64,000 bases of DNA from Campylobacter sp. RM16192. GTDB lineage: Bacteria > Campylobacterota > Campylobacteria > Campylobacterales > Campylobacteraceae. The notes below the pieces were generated by a model. It was not told where the DNA came from and did no database searches. It saw only the letters and a list, made by a program, of their open reading frames with translations. The stretch covers positions 248,001 to 312,000 of the forward strand of contig NZ_CP012552.1 in the NCBI RefSeq assembly GCF_004803855.2, read 5' to 3'. A program made the position numbers and the translations under genes. This document shows, piece after piece, positions 53,986 to 60,953 of the stretch. The stretch's first letter is position 1; each line of letters opens with the position of its first letter.

Positions 53986-54090
53986 AAGCCGGCATGGGGT
54001 CTTAGGGGCAACTCCCTAACGAGAGATTTTTGTCTGACTTGTCAGACAAAAAGTATCCTCGCCCTATATGCAAGACAGATGTCTGTATTT
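53986..54090. other. Cluster of short palindromes downstream of hsdM
   Basis: The stretch holds a hairpin TTAGGG-GCAACT-CCCTAA (about 54002-54019). A perfect 12-bp inverted repeat TTTTTGTCTGAC-TT-GTCAGACAAAAA (54027-54052) follows, and then ACAGA-TG-TCTGT (about 54075). The large repeat has its T run on the 5' side on both strands, so it is not a normal intrinsic terminator. A binding site or a mobile-element end or transfer origin is possible. The surrounding 53856-53985 has no gene. Confidence 0.55.
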
Positions 54091-54700
54091 GTCTACTTTT
54101 CATAAATTAGTAATATTAATTTAATATAAGATAATATTTATTATTTTAATGAGTTGTAGTAAAAACTAAAATATTAAACTTATTAGATTGTTAGATTTTC
54201 ACAAAAATATTTTCATACATCTTTGAATTAAATTCTATGTTTTTGAATAATTTGTATTTTTTATTAGATATAAAGATATAAATAAATGGCACCCAAGATG
54301 GCACCTAGTCAAACCTTAAAGTTTAAAAATACCGATGAAATAAGGGTTTTAAAAGAAATGGTGGTTAGAGGCGACTGATATTATTGTAAAGCCTGAAAAT
54401 TCGTTATTTAGCTTTAAAAAATGATAAAAAATATTTTTAAAATATTTTCTGGATAGTTAAGTTTTTAAAGCCCAAAAATATGGTAATGAAAACTCCAATT
54501 TTCAATACAAAGTATTTGGAATATCCTAAAATACGTGATTTTTAATTTAAGCAAACTTGTTTTTTAAGTTTCGTTAGCTTAAAGTAGGTGTTTTGGTTTA
54601 AGATTTGATATGTTTCACAACTTTTTTAGCTCGAAACTTAATTAAGGTTAAAATGTGAAACCTCATCATTTTTTAGTTTCACGCTTCGTTACAATAGGCT
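54091..54700. other. Gene-poor junction between the hsd island and the phage-like island
   Basis: About 600 bp without a supportable gene. A 30-codon frame at 54286-54378 begins MAPKMAPSQTLKFKN but lacks a ribosome-binding site. Its first codons carry two GGCAC copies 12 nt apart, and CCTAAAATACGTG lies at 54525-54537. Both patterns also occur beside the integrase remnant at 28.4 kb. This may be an attachment or junction region. Confidence 0.35.
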
Positions 54701-55714
54701 TTATTTTTTGCCTTTAGCAACTATTCGCTTTACTTCGTCTTTAAAGCTTTCATCTTGCTTGAGTTCTTTAAATTTTGTATATTCTAACTCTGCTTTAGCT
54801 TTTGCATTATCCGAGCTAAATTTACCAAAACCTTTTAAAATTTCATAGCCGTTAAAAGTTAAAAAGCCGTCTAGCTTTAAATCCCAATCGCTCATCGTGA
54901 TTAACACTCCTTGCTCTGCTTGAGTTTCTAAATAGTCAAGCAGCATACCCGTTAATCTGTTGAGCTTACTTATTTCGTCTTCGTATAAATAATTTTTGGC
55001 TACGGCTACATCCAATTTTATCGGCTCTTTGCCTCTGCCGCTTCCGCTCCATGTCGTTAAGCCCATATTCGGCTTTGTATGATCTGCACGCTCTTTGATA
55101 ATCTCTGCCGATGTCTTTTTAGTTACTGCATATTCTAATTTGTTTTGGATATTAGCAAAGAAATTTTTAGCCGTCTGCGATGTTTTATCGTAGTCTGCAC
55201 TTAGTGCGAATAAATCCCTGACTTTTTCATAAAATAACTTTTCACTAGCCCTTATGGCTCGTATGCGTTCTAGTAATTCTTTGAAGTAGTCTTTATTAAA
55301 TACGTTGTTGCCTTGCTTTAGTCTCTCATCATCAAGCACAAAGCCTTTAATGATGTATTCTTTTAACGTGCCGGTAGCCCACTTCCTAAACTGTGTTGCT
55401 TTTACGCTGTTTATACGATAGCCTACTGCGATTATCATATCAAGATTGTAATGTTCAACTTCTCTTTTAACTTCTCTATTTCCCTCTGCTTGAACTGTCA
55501 AAATTTCTTTTACAGTTGCGTAGTTTAGCTCTCTTTCGTCTAAAATATTCTTTATGTGATATGATACATTCTGCTTGCTAGTATCAAAAATATCAGCTAT
55601 CTGTTTTTGATTTAGCCATATTGTCTCGTTTTCTCTGTCGGCTAATATTTGAATATTGACTTTATTATCACCCGTTGAATAAATAATAAAATTTTGCTCT
55701 TTAGTGTCTATCAT
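54701..55714 (-). CDS. RhuM family protein
   Basis: This 337-residue protein matches the virulence-RhuM family: an N-terminal winged-helix-like part (IWLNQKQIADIFDTSKQNVSYHIKNIL), then the conserved REVKREVEHYNLDMIIAVGYRINS, ATQFRKWATGTLKEYIIKGFVLDDERLKQ and the middle DYFKELLERIRAIRASEKLFYEKVRDL. RhuM proteins occur on genomic islands and their function is not established. ATG 55714 is chosen because it overlaps the toxin stop (ATGA); a TTG at 55726 is an alternative. It is the third gene of an antitoxin-toxin-RhuM operon. Confidence 0.88.
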   Translation of the reverse strand: MIDTKEQNFIIYSTGDNKVNIQILADRENETIWLNQKQIADIFDTSKQNVSYHIKNILDERELNYATVKEILTVQAEGNREVKREVEHYNLDMIIAVGYRINSVKATQFRKWATGTLKEYIIKGFVLDDERLKQGNNVFNKDYFKELLERIRAIRASEKLFYEKVRDLFALSADYDKTSQTAKNFFANIQNKLEYAVTKKTSAEIIKERADHTKPNMGLTTWSGSGRGKEPIKLDVAVAKNYLYEDEISKLNRLTGMLLDYLETQAEQGVLITMSDWDLKLDGFLTFNGYEILKGFGKFSSDNAKAKAELEYTKFKELKQDESFKDEVKRIVAKGKK

Positions 55715-55992
55715 TGCGCTTCCCAATTATTGCCTTTGTAAATGCCTAATATCAAAATTTCATCATTGCTTATCAGGTATGGAATAACGTAGCCTTTAAA
55801 AATTAAATCTCTTGCATTATCACGCTTGACTTTTTGGCTTGGTCTGTGTGCGTTTGGTAGCTCTTTTAATCCAAAGCACCTATCCATAAGCTCATCAACG
55901 AAATTAACCGCCCTTGCTTCGCTATCAAGCTTGATAAAGTCGCTTATTGTATTGAGTTCATCAAAGAAACGCTCTTTAAATTTTACTTGCAT
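55711..55992 (-). CDS. ParE/RelE-like toxin
   Basis: This 93-residue protein has the ParE/RelE layout: an N-terminal helical hairpin (VKFKERFFDELNTISDFIKLD, EARAVNFVDELMDRCFGLKELP), then a sheet with RDLIFKGYVIPYLISNDEILILGIYKG. ATG 55992 lies inside the 3' end of the antitoxin gene (17-nt overlap), a common arrangement for toxins translated from an antitoxin-toxin mRNA. RelE-type toxins cut mRNA on ribosomes and ParE-type inhibit gyrase; which applies cannot be told. Confidence 0.8.
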   Translation of the reverse strand: MQVKFKERFFDELNTISDFIKLDSEARAVNFVDELMDRCFGLKELPNAHRPSQKVKRDNARDLIFKGYVIPYLISNDEILILGIYKGNNWEAQ

Positions 55993-56212
55993 AAGTTCCG
56001 CTCTTGATCTTGCTTGCAATACTCAAAGCTTCTGTTTCATTAATAAGCCCGATACCTCTTAAAGCTTCATCTGCTCTTTTTTCATATTCAGCAGATAGGG
56101 GGTCATCATCTAAGCTTATTTTGACATTATCGCACTTGGCTAGGGTTAATAATACCTCTTTGGCTTTTGCTATGAAGTCGCTATTATCAGTTGTAAGTGT
56201 TAGAGTATTCAT
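55976..56212 (-). CDS. Antitoxin of the ParE/RelE-like pair
   Basis: This 78-residue protein has a short beta/helix N terminus (MNTLTLTTDNSDFIAKAKEVLLTLAK), an acidic middle (KISLDDDPLSAEYEKRADEAL) and a C-terminal tail likely to wrap the toxin. ATG 56212 follows AAAGGGG with 5-nt spacing and is preferred over ATG 56236. I recognise no specific DNA-binding fold. Identity rests on size, order and overlap with the toxin. Confidence 0.72.
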   Translation of the reverse strand: MNTLTLTTDNSDFIAKAKEVLLTLAKCDNVKISLDDDPLSAEYEKRADEALRGIGLINETEALSIASKIKSGTYASKI

Positions 56213-56236
56213 ACTAGCCCCTTTGTCGTTTGTCAT

Positions 56237-56604
56237 ATTCTAACCACTCCACACTTAGAAAAATATTAGCTCTCTAGCGTTCAAAATGGCGTTCATTTTG
56301 TTGCTCATTTTGTTATTACTGCATTATCTTAGCTTCGATATTATCGTGCTTTGCTTTGCTTGTGATTGCTCATTTTAGTGTTCATTTTTACATTGTGACA
56401 CAAGGGTTGAATTTTATCGCATTTTAGCTTTATTAAAAACCGCCTGAAATGCTAAATGCTCGGCTGATACCAAGCATAAGATTATCGCCCTTATGCTGGC
56501 GCTTCCCTTATCTACCTTTTAAAAGCCGTTCAGGTCTTTCACCCTTTAAAGGTACAACAGGCTTAATCGATGGGGTCTTTACTGCTGCCCCCCCCTTGTT
56601 AAAA
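56237..56604. other. Non-coding stretch with hairpin potential
   Basis: About 370 bp without a supportable gene. It contains repeated TTCATTTTG/CTCATTTTG runs (56290-56320) and an 8-bp inverted repeat AGCATAAG / CTTATGCT (56473-56497, 9-nt loop). A C9-like run lies near 56,590. It could hold the promoter of the antitoxin operon, read leftward, and a terminator for the genes to its right. Confidence 0.4.
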
Positions 56605-56886
56605 CTATCTAGCTTGACTTGATCCGCCGTGCCACCGATATGAGCCTTTAGGCTTTGCTTGCTCGAGCTTGTCGATTAGCTCTTTTAAATGTTCGTTTTG
56701 CTTATCCAGGTATTGGCACTCTTTAGCATAGTAGTTAAAAGCACAATAAGCCTGATAGCCTGCTTGGTATGTGGCTTCTAGTTTGTTTAACCCTTTTGCC
56801 TCTCGCTTTGCTATCTCGTAGGCAAATTTAGCCTTTGCGCTCTTATCCTCTAGCATAGCGTTAATGTATTTCGCTTGTTTTGTCAT
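56605..56886 (-). CDS. Small hypothetical phage-region protein
   Basis: This 93-residue protein is helical: MTKQAKYINAMLEDKSAKAKFAYEIAKREAKG, then YQAGYQAYCAFNYYAKECQYLDKQNEHLKELIDKL. Its GYQAY..Y segment followed by a coiled coil resembles the GYLAYYSC..ERAL segment of the amber-interrupted gene at 57.9 kb. Start overlaps the upstream gene by 26 nt. Function is unknown. Confidence 0.65.
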   Translation of the reverse strand: MTKQAKYINAMLEDKSAKAKFAYEIAKREAKGLNKLEATYQAGYQAYCAFNYYAKECQYLDKQNEHLKELIDKLEQAKPKGSYRWHGGSSQAR

Positions 56887-57241
56887 TGTCTTCCCCTAAT
56901 ACGTATCTGTCAATAAAGCCTATTATTTCGTCTTGTATGCGTTCAACTTCCAGAATAAATATTTTGGTAAATATTTTCAAGTTCTCAACTTCAATATTTT
57001 GATTTACTATCCGCATAAATTCCTTTTGGGTTTCTAGCTCTTGCAGATATTCACTCGTTTTAATAATAAGCTCTCTTGGTGCTTCGTTGTAGTCTTTTTT
57101 GGCTTCAAACTCTTTTGCCATTGCTCCGGCTGTTAGCTTTGCCTTTTCTTTATCCGTCTTTAGTAGCCCTCTAACGTTAAAAGCCTTATTGTTAGCTTTT
57201 AAAACTTCCTTGCTTGCTTGATAAAAATGCTCTTTACTCAT
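56861..57241 (-). CDS. Hypothetical helical protein, phage region
   Basis: The 126-residue product (MSKEHFYQASKEVLKANNK, KLTAGAMAKEFEAKKDYNEAPRELI) is highly charged and helical, with no recognised family. It follows the 33-residue ORF by 3 nt and overlaps the next gene, so it belongs to the leftward run of small genes. Confidence 0.65.
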   Translation of the reverse strand: MSKEHFYQASKEVLKANNKAFNVRGLLKTDKEKAKLTAGAMAKEFEAKKDYNEAPRELIIKTSEYLQELETQKEFMRIVNQNIEVENLKIFTKIFILEVERIQDEIIGFIDRYVLGEDNDKTSEIH

Positions 57242-57244
57242 CGC

Positions 57245-57346
57245 TTACCCTTTAAATGATCTTACAAAGATAATAAAGTCTTTGATTGTTAAGCCCTCAC
57301 GGCAACCGATAATGGATTGATAAAATTTAAACTCTTGATAGGTCAT
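57245..57346 (-). CDS. 33-residue ORF coupled to its neighbours
   Basis: The peptide MTYQEFKFYQSIIGCREGL with tail TIKDFIIFVRSFKG is encoded with its ATG overlapping the stop of the upstream gene (ATGA). Its TAA lies 3 nt before the next ATG, with AAAGGG as that gene's ribosome-binding site. This packing suggests it is translated. No family is recognised. Confidence 0.55.
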   Translation of the reverse strand: MTYQEFKFYQSIIGCREGLTIKDFIIFVRSFKG

Positions 57347-57651
57347 TTTTTATCCTTTATTTCTACGTTTGCCGTTACCATTTCCGCTAATAGCTCCTCT
57401 TTGCTAAGCTTGCCTAAGCAATAAAGCCTAACTGCCCTTTGTAAGTCCTCATATCTAGCCTTTAAGGCTTTGTAATTGCCTGCTAGGTTTTCAAGCATTA
57501 CGAATAAATCAAAGGCGCAGTCCATTACGTCAAAAGTTACCCCTTTGCCCTCTTGTTTGTCGTTTTGGTAAGTAGCTAATAATTTTAAAAACTTCTGCTC
57601 CGTGTCCGATAGGTCTTTGCCTACTGCTTTTAAAATTTCATTTGCGTTCAT
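57343..57651 (-). CDS. AFDLF-motif small protein
   Basis: This 102-residue protein has a helical N terminus (MNANEILKAVGKDLSDTEQKF), the motif MDCAFDLFVMLENLAGNYKALKARYEDL and a tail KLSKEELLAEMVTANVEI. The CAFDLF motif followed by a coiled coil recurs in the genes at 61,998 and 62,233 (twice in the latter). Function is unknown. It follows the amber-interrupted gene by a few bases. Confidence 0.7.
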   Translation of the reverse strand: MNANEILKAVGKDLSDTEQKFLKLLATYQNDKQEGKGVTFDVMDCAFDLFVMLENLAGNYKALKARYEDLQRAVRLYCLGKLSKEELLAEMVTANVEIKDKK

Positions 57652-57654
57652 CTC

Positions 57655-58050
57655 TTAACCCTCGCTTTCTAGTAGTAAGGTTTCTATTAGTTCATCTTGG
57701 TTAATGTCGCCCTCTTTAAATAATAAAAGAGCCGATTGTAGATTATCTAGCTTGTCTTGTAGCTGTTTATTTTTATCGGTTTCTCTGCCGATAAGTTGAT
57801 AGAGCCTTATGTTATCCTATTGCAGTGCTTCGGCTCTGTTCTCGGCTTGTTCGCTCCTTGCTCTTAAAACCCCGTTACTTGTTAATGCTCTCTCGTAATC
57901 TCCTTTCGTTTGTCTGCAGCTGTAATAAGCTAAGTAACCTATCTCATAAAGCTTTTGTTCGCTTACCTCATCGCTTCCGTCATTATGCTGTATAGCATAT
58001 TCAGCATAATCTGCCTTAATGGCTTGTAGTCCTGATGTTGTGATTTTCAT
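57655..58050 (-). pseudogene. Small phage-region gene interrupted by an in-frame TAG
   Basis: The first 77 codons (58050-57820) give MKITTSGLQAIKADYAEYAI..GYLAYYSCRQTKGDYERAL..AENRAEALQ, and then TAG at 57817-57819 stops the frame. The same frame continues for 53 codons (DNIRLYQLIGRETDKNKQL, then ALLLFKEGDINQDELIETLLLESEG) to TAA at 57655. The second half continues the coiled coil and ends with an acidic tail like that of the neighbouring gene. It is thus probably one gene of 131 codons with a nonsense mutation, or a shortened working product of 77 residues. Confidence 0.7.
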
Positions 58051-58283
58051 TTAATCTCCTTTGCTTCTTTGGTTTTTCTGTCTGCATAAGCTTTTATTTC
58101 GTCTGCTATGTCATCTATTAAGCAACTTAAAAAATAATGTGTTTCGCAGTCTCTGTTGTGATTAATGCCTACTCCTTTTGTATGATACGGCAAAGCGTGG
58201 GTAATATGGGATATTGCATTAAGTGCAGGTATTATCTCATCAACTAAATCTACTTCGTTCTCTATTTCAAACGTTAGTTTCAT
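58047..58283 (-). CDS. Small hypothetical phage-region protein
   Basis: The 78-residue product (MKLTFEIENEVDLVDEIIPALNA, HALPYHTKGVGINHNRDCETHYFLSCLIDDIADEIK) is acidic and has several histidines and two cysteines. No family is recognised. CAAAGGAGACC precedes the ATG, a strong ribosome-binding site, and its stop overlaps the next gene by 4 nt. Confidence 0.65.
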   Translation of the reverse strand: MKLTFEIENEVDLVDEIIPALNAISHITHALPYHTKGVGINHNRDCETHYFLSCLIDDIADEIKAYADRKTKEAKEIK

Positions 58284-58312
58284 TTGGTCTCCTTTGATGT
58301 TGATTTCACAAT

Positions 58313-58486
58313 TTATTTAATGTCTTGCTCTATTGATAGCAAGGTTTCATTTACTAAAAGAGCTATGCCGTCTAGGTTGTCATCGGTTAAATTGCCGTTT
58401 CTAAGGTCAAAACCGATAAGGCTATTAAGCATAACTCTTAATCCGCTAACTCTCAATGCCGTTTCCTCGTAGTCGTATGAAGTCAT
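58313..58486 (-). CDS. 57-residue ORF, first gene of the leftward run
   Basis: The peptide starts MTSYDYEETALRVSGLRVML, continues NSLIGFDLRNGNLTDDNL and ends LLVNETLLSIEQDIK. AAAGGAAC precedes ATG 58486. It lies first in the leftward small-gene run, right next to the operator-like repeats shared with the divergent repressor. It is too short for many gene finders but has a good start and a helical, acidic composition like its neighbours. Confidence 0.6.
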   Translation of the reverse strand: MTSYDYEETALRVSGLRVMLNSLIGFDLRNGNLTDDNLDGIALLVNETLLSIEQDIK

Positions 58487-58502
58487 TTTAGTTCCTTTAA
58501 GC

Positions 58503-58612
58503 TACTTATTTAAGTTTATTTATTATAAATTATATACTTATATAAATATTTTGTCAAGCAATACTATACTTATTTAAATATGTTTTGATATAATACGATA
58601 ATTAAATAAGTA
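58503..58612. promoter_or_regulatory. Divergent promoter region with four TACTTATWTAA operator-like sites
   Basis: TACTTATTTAA-like sites occur at 58503, 58535 (TACTTATATAA), 58567 and, inverted, at 58602-58612. The first three are spaced 32 nt apart, about three helical turns. They cover the promoters of the leftward run and of the rightward HTH gene, so they are the likely binding sites of that protein. Confidence 0.65.
58589..58594 (+). promoter_or_regulatory. -10 element of the HTH repressor gene
   Basis: TATAAT lies 32 nt before ATG 58627, between two operator-like copies. This fits autoregulation of the HTH protein. Confidence 0.55.
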
Positions 58613-58626
58613 TAAAAGGCTAACAT

Positions 58627-58830
58627 ATGGATAAACAAGAATTTAATGAATTGCTAAAAAGGGTTAATTTAACAAAAAAGGAATTTGCGGAGCTTGTGGG
58701 GGTTTTGCCTACTTCAGTTAATAATTGGGGTTCATCTCAAAATATTCCATATTGGGTAGAAACTTGGTTATTAAACTACGAAAAATCAAACCGATATGAA
58801 AAAATAAAAGAGCTTACTAAAGATATTTAA
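58627..58830 (+). CDS. Small HTH (Cro/CI-like) regulator
   Basis: This 67-residue protein has a helix-turn-helix of XRE type (NLTKKEFAELVGVLPTSVNNWGSSQNIPYWVETWLLNYE). It is the only gene of this part read rightward and is divergent from the small-gene run, with repeated operator-like sites between. It is probably the repressor of the island's lytic or excision genes. It lacks a dimerisation or cleavage domain, so induction may depend on the antirepressor encoded at 60,954. Confidence 0.8.
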   Translation: MDKQEFNELLKRVNLTKKEFAELVGVLPTSVNNWGSSQNIPYWVETWLLNYEKSNRYEKIKELTKDI

Positions 58831-58894
58831 CCTCATCACTTACTTTTTAACCTCTCTTGTATTTTCCCCTAAAGATTGATAAAATAGCTCCTTA

Positions 58895-58982
58895 GCAATA
58901 AGTGAACGTGCATCTGCACCATTCGCCCCGGCTGGCATCGTATCAGTGTGTAGGGATGGTGGGCGACCCTACCACTTATTGC
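58895..58982. other. Strongly folded 88-nt element (possible structured RNA or DNA site)
   Basis: A perfect 10-bp closing stem GCAATAAGTG (58895-58904) / CACTTATTGC (58973-58982) encloses the hairpin GTGCA-TC-TGCAC (58908-58919) and the hairpin GTAGGG...CCCTAC (58950-58972). A G/C-rich middle of about 30 nt remains. The G+C content is far above the surroundings. It lacks a T-loop signature, so it is not a tRNA. Small RNA, replication origin or attachment structure are all possible. Confidence 0.6.
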
Positions 58983-59376
58983 CTCTACTTTAAAGCAAAG
59001 ACATATAATCGTAAGGGTGTCGGTAGTAGCTACCACCTTTAAATCCTACTCTTTAATAAATCTTTAATATTTGCCTTTTTGTTGTTACCTCATAGCAAAA
59101 ATGGCACTACCTCATATCAAAATCGCTTTTTCCGTCCGCCGACTGAATAGTAAAAGCGTTGAAAGAGTTGGTTTTAACTTAACAATACCCTTTAAAAGCA
59201 AAATAAGCCCACCGATGAGGTCTTAGCTCTTTTTAATACCTTTGGTGTTTTGATATGCGTTCGTTGCTTCTTGGGCTTGTTTTGATAGCCTTACGGTTTG
59301 GTTCTGTATTATCGTTCCTTTTTATGTTCCCTTTTTTCACATTAGTCTTTTTAAGCTCCGTTTTTATGGTGCTTTT
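58983..59376. other. Gap with further hairpins, no supportable gene
   Basis: About 390 bp. GGTAG-TAG-CTACC (about 59030) is a short hairpin. A 70-codon frame on the plus strand (59255-59467) is hydrophobic and overlaps the gene at 59,377 on the other strand; I judge it a chance ORF. No repeat or RNA gene was recognised. Confidence 0.35.
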
Positions 59377-59706
59377 TTATTGCGGAAGGTGTTCCCTTTT
59401 TAAATATCTCTTTTTAGATGCCTTTGCTCTATCTTTTGCCATTCTGTTATCACATATCCACGTATAAGCCTCTAATGGCATTTCGTAAATTTTGCTTAGC
59501 TCGTCTTGGTATTTATCCACTTTGCAGGTTCTTAGATTATTTATGATGGTTTCGTCCGTGTAAGAGCATTTAAAGACTTTTAGGATCATAAAGGCTAACT
59601 CTGTGAGATAGTAGTCGTCTTGTCTAGCCTCCCAATTTGGATAAAACTTATCTAAGACATCATAAAGCTTGCTAAGAGGTTTTAGGTCAAGAGGGATTAG
59701 TTCCAA
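59377..59706 (-). CDS. Hypothetical phage-region protein
   Basis: This 109-residue protein (MELIPLDLKPLSKLYDVLDKF, YLTELAFMILKVFKCSYTDETIINNLRTCKVDKYQDEL) ends in a lysine-rich tail. TTG at 59706 is the start, with AAAAGG upstream. No family is recognised. It stands apart from the other genes between two gaps. Confidence 0.55.
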   Translation of the reverse strand: MELIPLDLKPLSKLYDVLDKFYPNWEARQDDYYLTELAFMILKVFKCSYTDETIINNLRTCKVDKYQDELSKIYEMPLEAYTWICDNRMAKDRAKASKKRYLKREHLPQ

Positions 59707-60208
59707 TATAAGCCTTTTTGTTTTTTATGAAATTTTAGAGTGTTTTTGTATTCGCTTTTCTTGTTGTGGGGGTTTCATTTTTGTAAAAAATGCGCGAGTA
59801 TGATTTAAGGTTAGAGAGAGTTGATTATTAAAAAGGATAGGATTTTGATAGAGGGAAAGTAAATGAGTAGGGTATACACTAAGGGGCTTGATTTCTTAAA
59901 GTGCATTTTTTGGCTCTATTTGTAACATAGCGCAAAGCCCTAAAGCGTAGTATCTAGCGTTGATTTTTATTAGTAGTAAATTTTGGCTTTTTTGCTCTCG
60001 TTTACTGTATAAGTTAGTTTTGCTTCCTATACCGTTTTTATAAAAACTTAAAGTAAATGAGAGGTGCAAAAAACGGCTTAAGGTTTTTATCTGTTTTTTT
60101 GGGTTTAAATTAGACAAAATGAATAAAAAGCGATGAGGTTAAATAAGGGATTATGCCCTTAACTCTCTTTTGTTGTTGTGCGCTTTGTAAGAGGCGTTTG
60201 TAGGCTTT
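59707..60208. other. 500-bp gap with a possible leftward terminator
   Basis: A 6-bp hairpin TAAGGG-ATTATG-CCCTTA (60144-60161) lies about 50 nt after the stop of the leftward gene at 60,209. An 18-nt segment on the minus strand (60128-60145) matches TATTTAACCTCATCACTT at 58824-58841 with one mismatch. A 73-codon minus-strand frame at 59896-60117 lacks a good start and was not accepted. Confidence 0.4.
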
Positions 60209-60895
60209 TCAAGAGTAGCTAGGGTTATTATCTCTTTGAAATCGCACGGCTCGGCGTAATTGTAAATCAAGACGATCAAGCTTGCTTAATGGAGCTGGTT
60301 TATTAAAATCGATAATCGGCGCAGTAGCTTCTACGCGATACAGTGGTAAATTGAGATTATTTTTTAGAGCTTTATCATAAAAATATACGCGTTCAAGCAC
60401 TCCAAGCTCGTTTTTTATGTAGTGTGTGTTTTGGTAGGTTTGTATTTCAAATGCTTCTAAATTAAAAGGCTTTTGGCTATCAAAGCATAAATCAATACTA
60501 GAAACGTTATTAACTGCGCTTAAAAGCTCTGTGATGAGGTCAAGGGACGGGGCTGGTTTATGATATTGCCTTAGTCCGTAAAACTCAATAACGGCTTTTT
60601 TATCGCAGTTATTTAGACTTTTTGTAGTGGCGTAAAATATGCTCATATCCTCTAGTTCGTAAATATTGATGATTTTCAGTCCTCTAAATTCATAACGGCT
60701 CACGATCTTAATCTCTTTTTTGTTTCGCATTTTGCGCCATTTTAGCCCGTGATTTTTGGCTATGCTTTTTAAAATATCAAGCTTGCTAAAGTGCTTTTGT
60801 GCAATCGCATTTTTAAAAAAGCTGGCTCGAATAGTATCGATTTTTACTTCTGGAGTTTCAGCTAAGATTTTGTTAATGTAGGGTAATATTTCCAC
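60209..60895 (-). CDS. Phage-region protein, possible replication initiator
   Basis: This 228-residue protein has a GTG start and no family I can name firmly. SSIDLCFDSQKPF and RVYFYDKALKNNLNLPLYRVEAT recall parts of rolling-circle initiators of filamentous-type phages (strand with D, then YDK, then R-x-E). No HUH motif is visible, so this is weak. It is last in the leftward run after the antirepressor gene. A Rep function would fit a satellite or phage island. Confidence 0.45.
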   Translation of the reverse strand: MEILPYINKILAETPEVKIDTIRASFFKNAIAQKHFSKLDILKSIAKNHGLKWRKMRNKKEIKIVSRYEFRGLKIINIYELEDMSIFYATTKSLNNCDKKAVIEFYGLRQYHKPAPSLDLITELLSAVNNVSSIDLCFDSQKPFNLEAFEIQTYQNTHYIKNELGVLERVYFYDKALKNNLNLPLYRVEATAPIIDFNKPAPLSKLDRLDLQLRRAVRFQRDNNPSYS

Positions 60896-60953
60896 GTTTT
60901 AAAAACCACAATTAAGGGCGGTCGCTTGACACTAGCCGCCCTTATAATTTTGC

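Noticed and set aside
54027..54052. Intrinsic terminator of hsdM
   Set aside because: The T run is on the 5' side of the stem and the A run on the 3' side on both strands, the reverse of what a terminator needs.
58895..58982. tRNA gene
   Set aside because: The closing stem is 10 bp rather than 7, and there is no T-loop GTTCGA-type sequence or suitable anticodon arm.
59255..59467. 70-codon hydrophobic plus-strand ORF that could look like a holin-type membrane protein
   Set aside because: It overlaps the 5-prime end of nothing useful and runs over the 3' end of the minus-strand gene at 59,377. No ribosome-binding site and T-rich codons explain the hydrophobicity.
59896..60117. 73-codon minus-strand ORF
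   Set aside because: TTG start without a ribosome-binding site, low-complexity composition and no coupling to neighbours.
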